Positions 1 to 7,348 of a DNA stretch of 33,198 bases are shown here, one piece after another. The stretch is taken from NCBI GenBank assembly GCA_017470535.1, contig JAFUYP010000019.1, positions 1 to 33,198 on the forward strand. Direction: 5' to 3'. The notes beneath the pieces are model-generated. The model did not search any database, had not been told where the DNA came from, and worked only from the letters and a program-made list of their open reading frames with translations. Every line of letters starts with the position of its first letter. Position 1 is the first letter of the stretch. Source of the stretch: Ruminococcus sp. (GTDB lineage Bacteria > Bacillota > Clostridia > Oscillospirales > Ruminococcaceae). The position numbers and the translations under genes are program-made.

Positions 1-143
1 CTCTGCACATCATCTGCTTGCCAGCTTTCCGTCATATTACCCAAATTCTCCTTGACTTGCGTCAGCAAGCCTGCGTCGAATTTAGGCAATCTGACGAAAA
101 TCTGGACGGCGCATCTGATGCACAGGGGTCGTGCGGTGTTGTC
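1..143 (-). repeat. Structured palindromic repeat, copy 1 (cut by window start)
   Basis: Read on the minus strand, this copy begins with the outer-stem sequence GACAACACCGCACGACC at 143 and runs to the window edge, so the distal outer arm and side hairpin are missing. The apical stem is GGCTTGC / GCAAGTC around a TGAC loop (54-71 on the plus strand). The second stem is CTGTGCATC / GATGTGCAG with two G-U pairs. With copy 4 it forms a subfamily sharing GATGCGCCGTCC and GGCAAGCAGATG. It lies just past the terminator of the 193-777 gene, and no convincing promoter precedes it. Confidence 0.85.
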
Positions 144-146
144 TAT

Positions 147-175
147 AAAAAAGCCCGGGGCAGCACTCCCCGGGC
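147..175 (-). terminator. Intrinsic terminator of the 193-777 gene
   Basis: A GC-only 8-bp stem (GCCCGGGG / CCCCGGGC, 153-175) is followed on the minus strand by six T residues (152-147). It lies 18 bases past the stop codon of the minus-strand gene. Confidence 0.9.
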
Positions 176-192
176 AAAAACTCATATCATCA

Positions 193-777
193 TCAGATCT
201 TTGAAAGATCCTTCTTGACTATAACATTTATATTCTGACCTATGATACCCACCACAACGTCATCGGAAAGATTGGCGATTATGGACTTTTCAAGCTCGTC
301 CCACGCTTCCTCGTTGCTTGCCTCATCAACATTGTTTCTGTAATTCATAAGCGACCATGCAGCATAGTCACCGTACTGCATCATACCCATGCCGTAGAAA
401 TCATACTGTGCATCTGCGACCTTGGACCTTTCGTCTATCATGTACTCAACTGCACATATCAGCTTGCCCATGATGCCCTTTGCTGCGGCATTCTTGCCTG
501 TTGAAGATACCGAGAGCAGCTTTTCACGGTCAACAGTCTCTTTGTTTATCAGCTTTATGTGAAGCTCATATTTCTCGCCCTTGTTCTCTATCCAGAACTC
601 GCCGTCACCGTACTGAACGAGCTGGCTCATCATGCCGATAAGCTCCTCTGCAAGAAGTCTCAGCCTTAACATCTTCTTATGTGAAAGCTCATTGAATGCT
701 GCCACCTTTTCAGCCTCTGCCGGTATATTTCTGAAATTATCAGACATCTTTGTAAAATATAGCTTATTTGAAACCAT
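193..777 (-). CDS. Hypothetical protein, possibly HATPase-like fold
   Basis: I do not recognise this 194-residue protein. The start is placed at ATG 777, because GGAGG (790-786) lies 8 nt upstream of it; the longer start at 792 would overlap that ribosome binding site. There is no signal peptide or membrane segment, so it is probably cytoplasmic. A helical N-terminal half containing RLRLLAEELIGMM, followed by strands (FWIENKGEKYELHIKL) and a segment SSTGKNAAAKGIMGK, is weakly reminiscent of GHKL/anti-sigma ATPase folds. However, the usual Asn of the N box and the DxG motif are not evident, so the resemblance is only a guess. It has its own promoter (989-1017) and a leader made of repeat copy 2, and it ends in a strong terminator, so it is a monocistronic unit. 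Confidence 0.75.
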   Translation of the reverse strand: MVSNKLYFTKMSDNFRNIPAEAEKVAAFNELSHKKMLRLRLLAEELIGMMSQLVQYGDGEFWIENKGEKYELHIKLINKETVDREKLLSVSSTGKNAAAKGIMGKLICAVEYMIDERSKVADAQYDFYGMGMMQYGDYAAWSLMNYRNNVDEASNEEAWDELEKSIIANLSDDVVVGIIGQNINVIVKKDLSKI

Positions 778-809
778 TTTCAGTTCCTCCATTCGGTCAC
801 TTTACTTAT

Positions 810-989
810 TTAAGGCAATACCGCACGATCACCGCCTTACGGCTTTGCACGTCATCTACTTGCAGCTTTTCCGTCATATCACCCAAATTCACCTTGAAAT
901 ACGTCAGTATTCCTACGGTAAATTTAGGCGATCTGACGAAAAACCTGACTGCGTATCTGACGTACAATGGTCGTGCGGTATTGCCTTAA
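810..989 (-). repeat. Structured palindromic repeat, copy 2 (complete), in a 5' leader
   Basis: This is a complete 180-bp copy with perfect 19-bp terminal inverted repeats: TTAAGGCAATACCGCACGA at 810-828 and its complement at 971-989. On the minus strand it folds as outer stem P1, second stem TTGTACGTC / GACGTGCAA, side hairpin GCC-GTAA-GGC, and apical stem GGAATAC-TGAC-GTATTTC. The minus-strand promoter at 989-1017 abuts it, and the ribosome binding site of the 777 gene lies 20 nt beyond its other end. It should therefore be transcribed as the 5' leader of that gene. Confidence 0.9.
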
Positions 990-1017
990 TTATACACCAA
1001 AAATCGAATTTTGTCAA
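989..1017 (-). promoter_or_regulatory. Sigma-A promoter for the 193-777 gene
   Basis: A perfect TTGACA (1017-1012), 17-nt spacer and TATAAT (994-989) on the minus strand. The -35 hexamer contains the TGA stop of the deacetylase gene (1016-1014). The -10 hexamer touches the edge of repeat copy 2, so transcription should start a few bases inside the outer stem of the repeat. Confidence 0.85.
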
Positions 1018-1832
1018 CCATACATAGTTGTCTGGTCGGCGTAGCTGTAAATAATATCCTTATCCTTGTCAAGCTCAACACCCTTTGCAAAGAACAGCTC
1101 TGACAGCGTCACCAGCTCATACCCCTGCGCCTGGAGATCGGGGATAAGGCGTTCAAGCGCCTGCACTGTCTGGAAATTCCCCTCCTGGTCATGAAGAAGT
1201 ATTATAGCGCCGTCCCTGACCTGCTTCATGGTGCGCTCATAGCGCTGGTCGGCGGTGACTGAGTTCTCGTAGTCGGTACAGCCAAAGCCGTTTATAAACG
1301 TCAGGTCGATAGTATCGAACATCGTCTGATTTACAGCGATATAAGGAGGACGGAAAAACTTAGGCTTCTGCCCTGTTATATCATATATCCTGTCACTTGT
1401 GTAGTCTATCTCAGCCTTTATCTCATCAGGCGTCATCTCATTCATGTAGGAATGCGTCTTTGAATGATTTGCTATCTCATTGCCCATTTCATAGGCACGC
1501 CTTACATTCTGCGCCGACTGCTCGTTTATATTGTCTCCTATCAGGAAAAACGTCCCCCTTGCGCCGTACTGCTCAAAAAGATCAAGCACCTCGCCGGTAG
1601 TCGTGGTGTTAGGTCCGTCATCAAATGTCAGCGCTACGACCTTGCCGTATTCCTCAGCCGTCTTGTGACCTATCTCTTTGCTGGTGACTGTCTGTGCGGC
1701 AGTCGTGGTGGTCTTTTGTGCCGAAGTATCAGCGCTGCCGGTGCTGCTGCCATTATTGCTGCAAGCTGTCATAAGTAAAACCCCTCCCATGAGCGCAAGT
1801 GAAAATATCCTCTTTAATATCAATCCTTCCAC
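1014..1832 (-). CDS. NodB-domain polysaccharide deacetylase lipoprotein (CE4)
   Basis: This is probably a membrane-anchored metal-dependent deacetylase acting on N- or O-acetylated wall glycans or hemicellulose. The protein has 272 residues. A signal peptide ends in lipobox LMTAC (lipidated Cys24), followed by a Ser/Thr-rich linker to about residue 60. The NodB motifs are intact: TFDDGP (69-74), HSKTH (123-127), RPPY (161-164) and LLHD (212-215). The start is uncertain. GTG 1832 gives this reading, while TTG 1823 would form a TTGA overlap with the stop of the upstream esterase and has GGGGTGG ahead of it. Either way the two genes are translationally linked in one operon. The substrate (peptidoglycan or xylan) cannot be decided from sequence alone. 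Confidence 0.9.
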   Translation of the reverse strand: MEGLILKRIFSLALMGGVLLMTACSNNGSSTGSADTSAQKTTTTAAQTVTSKEIGHKTAEEYGKVVALTFDDGPNTTTTGEVLDLFEQYGARGTFFLIGDNINEQSAQNVRRAYEMGNEIANHSKTHSYMNEMTPDEIKAEIDYTSDRIYDITGQKPKFFRPPYIAVNQTMFDTIDLTFINGFGCTDYENSVTADQRYERTMKQVRDGAIILLHDQEGNFQTVQALERLIPDLQAQGYELVTLSELFFAKGVELDKDKDIIYSYADQTTMYG

Positions 1833-2899
1833 CCCATAGCTTCTCTTACAAGATCGGTAAGCGCAAGCGCCGCCTTGTCGTGTGTCTTTCTTGTCGGGTG
1901 ATAATCTGCGGCATAGCCGTCATTCTTGCTGTCCTGCTCGGTAAAGCAGAAGGTCGTTATGTTCTTGTCGCCTGTTTCCTTTTTATACTCGTCAACTGCC
2001 GTCTTTAATGCTTTGAAGATACGCTCACCCATGATACCTACCGTGCAGAAGATATGTGCATAAGGGTTCTCCTCCCTTACGACTGACAGAAACTTCTTGT
2101 ACTCATCACTGTATTCACGCTGCCTGTCCTCGTGGTCAAGGCAATAGCTGTCGTCGTTAGTGCCGAGATTTATCACCACTGCGTCCGGTACAAAGCGTGA
2201 GAAATCCCACATAATATCCTGCGGTGCAGTAGTGTCACCAAACTTCTGATATGAAAAGCCGAGCTTTTTATAATACTGCGGCACTGTCTGCTCGGGTATC
2301 TTTTCCTCGCCTGTGCCGGTATAGCCCGAGATTATTCCATATCCGCTGACAGACACAAGACTGTAATCAGCTTTCAGAGCAGCTGCGGTCTTGTAAGCAT
2401 ACGCACCCGTGCAGTCCTCAGTAGAGGTCTTGAAGTTATGCAGCTCATTTTCATCATCTACTCCGTATCCGCAGGTAATGGAATCGCCTATGAACTCTAT
2501 CCTTCTTGCCTTTGCAGGCGTAGGTGTAAGTGTTGCCTTGCTGTTGATCTCTATAAGTGATATGCCCATAGTTGACATAGCACACTCTGATATTTTAAGT
2601 ATCTTGACCTTTGCCTTTACAGCTGAGGGGAGGTTTAGTATCTCAATCGTTTTGGTCTTTTCATCGAGCATACCGTCAAGCACACGCCTGTTGTCAACAT
2701 ACACCGCATAGCGTGCATAGTCGGGGGATTCGATGTCTGACCCCACGATACCGTCAGCCATAAGCGTGACAAACAGCTTCTTGCCCTCGAATATAAACTC
2801 TATCCCCGTTCCCGATAGCGCAGACCACAGCACGCCCCCGGTCATAAAAGTCCTTCCGATGAATTTTACTCTTTTTGCATCAGGCAGCAGTTTTTTCAT
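1820..2899 (-). CDS. SGNH acetylesterase, carbohydrate esterase family 2 type
   Basis: This probably removes acetyl groups from acetylated plant oligosaccharides (xylan, mannan). It has 359 residues and no signal peptide, so it is likely cytoplasmic. The architecture matches CE2: an N-terminal jelly-roll-like domain (about 10-125, starting GRTFMTGGVLWSALSG) and a C-terminal SGNH hydrolase domain. Visible catalytic blocks are FIGDSITCGYG (Ser140), NLGTND (246-249) and DYHP (His334). The start at ATG 2899 follows AAGGAAG at a 6-nt spacing. It is the first gene of a two-gene operon with the NodB deacetylase and is divergent from the GH2 gene. The CE2 label rests on domain order and motifs, not on a search. 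Confidence 0.85.
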   Translation of the reverse strand: MKKLLPDAKRVKFIGRTFMTGGVLWSALSGTGIEFIFEGKKLFVTLMADGIVGSDIESPDYARYAVYVDNRRVLDGMLDEKTKTIEILNLPSAVKAKVKILKISECAMSTMGISLIEINSKATLTPTPAKARRIEFIGDSITCGYGVDDENELHNFKTSTEDCTGAYAYKTAAALKADYSLVSVSGYGIISGYTGTGEEKIPEQTVPQYYKKLGFSYQKFGDTTAPQDIMWDFSRFVPDAVVINLGTNDDSYCLDHEDRQREYSDEYKKFLSVVREENPYAHIFCTVGIMGERIFKALKTAVDEYKKETGDKNITTFCFTEQDSKNDGYAADYHPTRKTHDKAALALTDLVREAMGWKD

Positions 2900-2944
2900 A
2901 TATTATACTTCCTTCTCAAAGATTGCGAAACTACGCTTGATAAC

Positions 2945-2973
2945 ATTATAGCACAAATTATAAAAGTTGTAAA
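2945..2973 (-). promoter_or_regulatory. Sigma-A promoter for the esterase-deacetylase operon
   Basis: TTTACA (2973-2968), 17-nt spacer, TATAAT (2950-2945) on the minus strand, about 45 bp upstream of the esterase start. It is divergent from the GH2 promoter, whose -35 lies only 40 bp away, so one regulator could control both. Confidence 0.8.
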
Positions 2974-3012
2974 GTAGGGTTTAAAATATTTATAGTATCT
3001 AAACAAATCATA

Positions 3013-3041
3013 TTGCAAATAATGGTACAATATGTTATAAT
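3013..3041 (+). promoter_or_regulatory. Sigma-A promoter for the GH2 gene
   Basis: TTGCAA (3013-3018), 17-nt spacer, TATAAT (3036-3041). It is followed by AAGGAG (3064-3069) and ATG 3079. The promoter overlaps the longer possible reading frame and so argues against a start before 3079. Confidence 0.8.
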
Positions 3042-3078
3042 GATTTTATCTATAACGGTTAATAAGGAGTATACTAAT

Positions 3079-6000
3079 ATGCGGAGAAGGATAACATTCT
3101 GTGACGGCTGGGAGTTCGCTTTGTGCAGCTTTGGAACAGATATAGACAAGGCAGAGGGCTTTGCGCCCGTGGACATTCCACACGACTGGCTGATCTATGA
3201 TACAAATGACCTGTACAAGACATCGACAGGCTGGTACAGAAAGAGATTTACAGTACAAAATACCGGTCTTTTGCATAGTCTTCATTTTGACGGCGTGTAT
3301 ATGGACTGCAAGGTATATATAAACGGCACTCAGGCATTTGAGTGGAAATACGGCTACACTTCCTTTGATGTGGATATAAGCCGCTGTCTTCATGAGGGCG
3401 AGAATGAGGTCACTGTAAGAGTTGACCATCAAAGCCCCAATTCACGCTGGTATTCGGGCGCAGGCATTTACAGGAAGGTATACCTTGATGAATATGAGGA
3501 TATACATTTTTTAAATGACGGCATATACATATCAGCCGATGACAAGGGCAATATCACCCTGACAGCCGAGACAGAAAGACCGCAGGAAATGTCAGCATAT
3601 GACATGAGGATAACTGTGCAGATATTTAAAAAGGGCGAAATTTCGGACAGCTTGATGCTTGCTGAAAAATCAGCTCCGGCGAATGCTGCCGACAAAAGCG
3701 TTATCCCCTCGCCGCTTATAAAGAGCGAATGCAGATACACCAGGAATGACTTTACACTTAAAATAGACTCCCCAAAGCTGTGGGATATAAATGACCCGCA
3801 GCTGTACACCGCTGTTGTCAGACTCTATAACGGCGACAGGGAGACTGACTGCATAACTTCCGACTTCGGCTTCAGAAAGTGTGAGTTCACTCCCGACAGG
3901 GGGTTCTTCCTAAACGGCAGGCACGTTAAGATCCATGGCGTTTGCGAGCATCACGACTTAGGCGCTCTGGGTGCGGCTGTCAATAAATATGCGATAAAAA
4001 GAAAGCTCAGTATTTTAAGCGGCATGGGTGTGAATGCCATAAGAACGAGCCACAATCCCCCGGCGCCCGAGCTTTTGCAGCTTTGTGATGAAATGGGCTT
4101 TTTGGTGCTTGATGAGGGCTTTGATATGTGGGAGCGCCACAAGACCGAATTTGACTATGCAAGGTTCTTTGATGACTGGATAGAGCGTGATGTCTGCTCA
4201 TGGGTAAGGCGTGACAGGAACCACCCATGCGTTATCGGCTGGAGCATCGGCAATGAGATATACGACACCCACGCAGATGACAGAGGGCAGGAGGTAACAT
4301 CGCTTCTCAAGCGCCTTGTGTCGCTCCACGACCCGAGGGGCAACGGCGTTATCACGATAGGCTCAAACTATATGCAGTGGGAGAACGCGGGAAAATGCGC
4401 CGACATACTCAAAGTCGCAGGCTACAACTACGCCGAAAGGCTTTACAGCCGTGATCATGCACGGCACCCCGACTGGGCGATATACGGCTCAGAAACCTCA
4501 TCTGTCGTGCAGAGCAGAGGTATATATCATTTCCCTCTGTCTGAGAGGATACTGTGCGACGACGACGAGCAATGCTCGGCACTGGGCAACTCCTCGCCTG
4601 CGTGGGCAGCGCCCGACCATTACGCCTGCATCATCCCCGACAGAGATGCGCCCTACTGTGCAGGGCAGTTTGTATGGACAGGCTTTGACTATATAGGCGA
4701 GCCTACACCCTATTCGACCAAAAACAGCTATTTCGGGCAGATAGACACGGCAGGCTTCCCGAAGGACAGCTACTATATGTTCAAGGGCGAATGGACAAGC
4801 TACAAGAATGATCCGTTTATACATATCTTCCCCTACTGGGATCACAACGAGGGGCAGGATATTGATATTCGTGTGGTATCGAATGCACCGTTTATAAGGC
4901 TCTTCCTGAACGGCGAGCTTATCGGCGAAAAGTCGATAGACCACGACAAGGGCACCAGCTTAGTCCTCGATGTACAGCACAAATACTTAAAAGGCACTCT
5001 GACTGCGGCAGCATATGATGAGAACGGCAGCGAGATAGCAAGGGACGAGAAATGCTCCTTTGACGATGCGGCGGCACTTGTTCTGACACCCGACAAGACA
5101 AAGGGCAATGCCGACGGCGAGGATATATTCTTTATCGAAATATCGGCAGCCGACAAAAACGGTATTGCCGTATTTAACGCCAATAACCGAGTGAACATCG
5201 AAGTCACCGGCGAGGGCAGACTGATAGGTCTTGACAACGGCGACTCTACCGACTACGACCAGTACAAGTGCTCATCACGGCGGCTGTTTTCAGGCAAGCT
5301 GCTTGCTATGGTGGCAGCCACAAAGACCGCCGGAAATATCACCGTAAAGGCAGCTTCCGCCGGGCTTGAAGGCGCAGAGGTGACGCTTGAAACGATAAGC
5401 TGTGATACAGACGACGGGATAAGCGCAGCTGCCCGTAACACATCACTTGCCGCCGAAAGCGAGCAGACTCTTACCGAGATACCCGTGCGAAAGATAGAGA
5501 TAATATCGGACAGCGACAAGTTTACAAAGGACTGCGACACACTGACATTCAAGGTCAAATGCAGACCCGAAAATGCAACATACAAAGACGACATCACATA
5601 CAGGCTCACGACCGTTTCGGGGATAGATTCGATACTTGCCGAGATAGTGGAGCAAAGCTCTGACAGTGTGACTGTAAAATGCAAGGGCGACGGTGGATTC
5701 TATCTGCGTGCGCTTTGCAAAAACGGCAGGAAAAAGCCCTCCCTCATCAGCATAAAGGAGCTTAGCGCCGAGGGTCTTGGGCAGGCGGCATTCGACCCGT
5801 ACAGCTTTGTGGCAGGCGGTCTGTTTTCAAGGGGCAGGAACGTTTCCGCCGGCATCGAGCGTGGCATGGGATTTTCAAATGACGAAAGCTATGCGGCGTT
5901 TGACAATGTTGATTTCGGCAGCTTTGGCAGCGACACGGTATTTTTGCAAATGTATATGCTCGGCACCACTCCGGTGGACCTGACTATATACGACGGCACG

Positions 6001-6534
6001 CCCGAGGACGGCGAGGTCATAGGCGAGTATCAGTATTTAAAGACCTCACCGTGGCTGACATACAACGACCCCGAGCCGTTCAGGCTCACAAAGACGCTGA
6101 CAGGCGTACACACCATATCCTTTGCCGCAAGGGAGGGGTATGAGATAAAGGGCTTCAGGTTCAAAAAGCCCGACAAGGAGTTTGCCGAGATACCTGCTGT
6201 GAGCTGTGCAAACATCTACGGCGACAGCTTTGAGGTAAACGCAGACGACATCACCCACATAGGCAATAACGTGGTAATAGAGTACGGCAGCTTTGACTTT
6301 ACAAACAGGCAGCCGACAAAGCTCATCATAACAGGACGCTCGCTGCTTGATATGAACAGTATACATTTTAAATTCACAACAGACAAAACAGAGCTGATAC
6401 TGCTTGGATTTGAAAAATCGGAGGAATACACCGAAAGGTCATTTGACATAAGCGGCATAAGCGGCGAAGGGAAGGTATCATTCACATTCCTGCCGGGAAG
6501 CGATCTTGACTTCAAGGCGTTCAGGTTTGAATAG
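3079..6534 (+). CDS. Glycoside hydrolase family 2, probable beta-galactosidase
   Basis: A large (1151-residue) exo-glycosidase of the LacZ/GH2 superfamily without signal peptide, hence probably intracellular and acting on imported oligosaccharides. N-terminal sugar-binding jelly roll (GWYRKRFTV; RWYSGAGIYRKVYL), Ig-like domain, then a TIM barrel with the GH2 signature TSHNPPAPELLQLCDEMG. The acid/base Glu lies in WSIGNE and the probable nucleophile Glu in YGSETSS. FVWTGFDYIGEPTPY is typical of the DUF4982-containing beta-galactosidase group. The long C-terminus contains Ig-like segments and a CBM6-like beta domain around 900-1040, with a further beta-rich tail. The start is at ATG 3079, 9 nt after AAGGAG. 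Beta-mannosidase or other GH2 specificities cannot be excluded. The neighbouring esterases suggest acetylated hemicellulose as the source. Confidence 0.9.
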   Translation: MRRRITFCDGWEFALCSFGTDIDKAEGFAPVDIPHDWLIYDTNDLYKTSTGWYRKRFTVQNTGLLHSLHFDGVYMDCKVYINGTQAFEWKYGYTSFDVDISRCLHEGENEVTVRVDHQSPNSRWYSGAGIYRKVYLDEYEDIHFLNDGIYISADDKGNITLTAETERPQEMSAYDMRITVQIFKKGEISDSLMLAEKSAPANAADKSVIPSPLIKSECRYTRNDFTLKIDSPKLWDINDPQLYTAVVRLYNGDRETDCITSDFGFRKCEFTPDRGFFLNGRHVKIHGVCEHHDLGALGAAVNKYAIKRKLSILSGMGVNAIRTSHNPPAPELLQLCDEMGFLVLDEGFDMWERHKTEFDYARFFDDWIERDVCSWVRRDRNHPCVIGWSIGNEIYDTHADDRGQEVTSLLKRLVSLHDPRGNGVITIGSNYMQWENAGKCADILKVAGYNYAERLYSRDHARHPDWAIYGSETSSVVQSRGIYHFPLSERILCDDDEQCSALGNSSPAWAAPDHYACIIPDRDAPYCAGQFVWTGFDYIGEPTPYSTKNSYFGQIDTAGFPKDSYYMFKGEWTSYKNDPFIHIFPYWDHNEGQDIDIRVVSNAPFIRLFLNGELIGEKSIDHDKGTSLVLDVQHKYLKGTLTAAAYDENGSEIARDEKCSFDDAAALVLTPDKTKGNADGEDIFFIEISAADKNGIAVFNANNRVNIEVTGEGRLIGLDNGDSTDYDQYKCSSRRLFSGKLLAMVAATKTAGNITVKAASAGLEGAEVTLETISCDTDDGISAAARNTSLAAESEQTLTEIPVRKIEIISDSDKFTKDCDTLTFKVKCRPENATYKDDITYRLTTVSGIDSILAEIVEQSSDSVTVKCKGDGGFYLRALCKNGRKKPSLISIKELSAEGLGQAAFDPYSFVAGGLFSRGRNVSAGIERGMGFSNDESYAAFDNVDFGSFGSDTVFLQMYMLGTTPVDLTIYDGTPEDGEVIGEYQYLKTSPWLTYNDPEPFRLTKTLTGVHTISFAAREGYEIKGFRFKKPDKEFAEIPAVSCANIYGDSFEVNADDITHIGNNVVIEYGSFDFTNRQPTKLIITGRSLLDMNSIHFKFTTDKTELILLGFEKSEEYTERSFDISGISGEGKVSFTFLPGSDLDFKAFRFE

Positions 6535-6561
6535 ATAAAAAAGCACCATAATGTTCAAAAC

Positions 6562-6624
6562 AGATGAATTCAAGTCGATAATAGATGAATTCATAATTGG
6601 CAATATAGGGCAAAATCGTATATA
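6562..6624 (+). promoter_or_regulatory. Possible promoter with upstream 11-bp direct repeats
   Basis: TTGGCA (6597-6602), 16-nt spacer, TATATA (6619-6624) is a moderate promoter match ahead of the SUKH gene. Two copies of AGATGAATTCA (6562-6572 and 6583-6593) lie 21 bp apart, two helical turns, just upstream. They are a possible regulator site, or part of a remnant 24-codon ORF beginning at 6551. Confidence 0.4.
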
Positions 6625-6651
6625 GACTAATTAAGATAAGGAGTGATTTTT

Positions 6652-7131
6652 ATGAGTAAAACCAGTTTTGACAGGGCTATTAAGCTTGTAAAAAAATGTG
6701 ATGATTATTGTTGTGGAGGAAAGAAGCCGAAAAAAGTTGTAGAGAGGGCGCAACAGCTCCTGGGATTTTCTCTTTCGCAACAGGAGACCGAGTATTTAAC
6801 TAAATTCGGTTATATTGAATTTTTTGGTGTTGAACTGTATGGTATTATTAACGAAGAATTTGAAGATGACGGCGAATATGAAGGCTGTATGGTAGAATGG
6901 ACTTTGAATGAAAGAAAAACCGGGAGCATCTCTGATAAGTGGGTAGCACTAAAATTTGATGATGATGGAGGAATGGTGTTCCTGGATCACTCTGACATCA
7001 ACGATAACGGCGAGCCAAAGGTGATACTATCTGAGTTTGATGGACAGATGTATAAAAAAATAGAGATACTTGCAGATGACCTGGGCGAATATTTGCTTGA
7101 GCTGGTCGAAGAGCAACTCGATGAACAATGA
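6652..7131 (+). CDS. SMI1/KNR4 (SUKH) family protein
   Basis: This 159-residue cytoplasmic acidic protein resembles the SUKH superfamily, whose bacterial members are mostly immunity proteins for contact-dependent or polymorphic toxins. The fit is through a helical N-terminus with ERAQQLLGFSLSQQETEYLTKFG, then EFFGVELYGI, VALKFDDDGGMVFLDHSD and a C-terminal acidic helix. The start is at ATG 6652, 8 nt after AAGGAG; a GTG at 6643 lies in that binding site and is rejected. The coding DNA is visibly richer in A/T than the genes on either side, hinting at separate origin. No toxin gene is adjacent. The stop TGA overlaps the next small frame as TGATG. The family assignment is by pattern, with moderate certainty. 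Confidence 0.75.
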   Translation: MSKTSFDRAIKLVKKCDDYCCGGKKPKKVVERAQQLLGFSLSQQETEYLTKFGYIEFFGVELYGIINEEFEDDGEYEGCMVEWTLNERKTGSISDKWVALKFDDDGGMVFLDHSDINDNGEPKVILSEFDGQMYKKIEILADDLGEYLLELVEEQLDEQ

Positions 7132-7220
7132 TGTCTGTGGTCATGGAAAACGTATTAGTTGGTTTTATCGATATGCAATTGAATATTGATGAATATAGAA
7201 GCGTTAGGGAGTTTTTTTAA
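7131..7220 (+). CDS. Tiny ORF (29 aa), possible gene remnant
   Basis: This small frame starts on the TGATG overlap with the SUKH gene and stops on a TAATG overlap with the next small frame. It encodes 29 residues ending NIDEYRSVREFF. There is no clear ribosome binding site, so it could only be made by translational coupling. It may be the relic of a longer gene. Confidence 0.25.
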   Translation: MSVVMENVLVGFIDMQLNIDEYRSVREFF

Positions 7221-7348
7221 TGAACAACCAATCAAACGCAAAACTGTACATAACAATAGGCACAATTCTGATACTTTTAGTTGGCTTTATAGCCCATAAG
7301 AATGTAACAAAACTACAAAACAAAAAAACCGTCAAGGAGGTACTATAA
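7220..7348 (+). CDS. Small single-span membrane protein (42 aa)
   Basis: A 42-residue frame with one hydrophobic helix (about residues 9-25: LYITIGTILILLVGFIA), flanked by a polar N-terminus and a Lys-rich C-terminus (HKNVTKLQNKKTVKEVL). AGGGAG (7206-7211) lies 8 nt before ATG 7220. Its TAA stop at 7346-7348 directly abuts the ATG of the esterase at 7349, and the esterase's ribosome binding site lies inside its last codons. Co-translation with the esterase is therefore likely. No function can be assigned. Confidence 0.5.
   Translation: MNNQSNAKLYITIGTILILLVGFIAHKNVTKLQNKKTVKEVL

Noticed and set aside
810-989. Simple MITE from a transposase family
   Set aside because: The 19-bp inverted ends suit a MITE, but no clear target-site duplication is visible and arm differences are compensatory. 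I therefore describe it as a structured repeat and leave the mobile origin open.
3013-3078. Upstream extension of the GH2 reading frame
   Set aside because: It overlaps the -35/-10 promoter, and the good ribosome binding site points to ATG 3079.
6551-6625. 24-codon frame before the SUKH gene
   Set aside because: No ribosome binding site and no recognisable product; mentioned only as a possible remnant.
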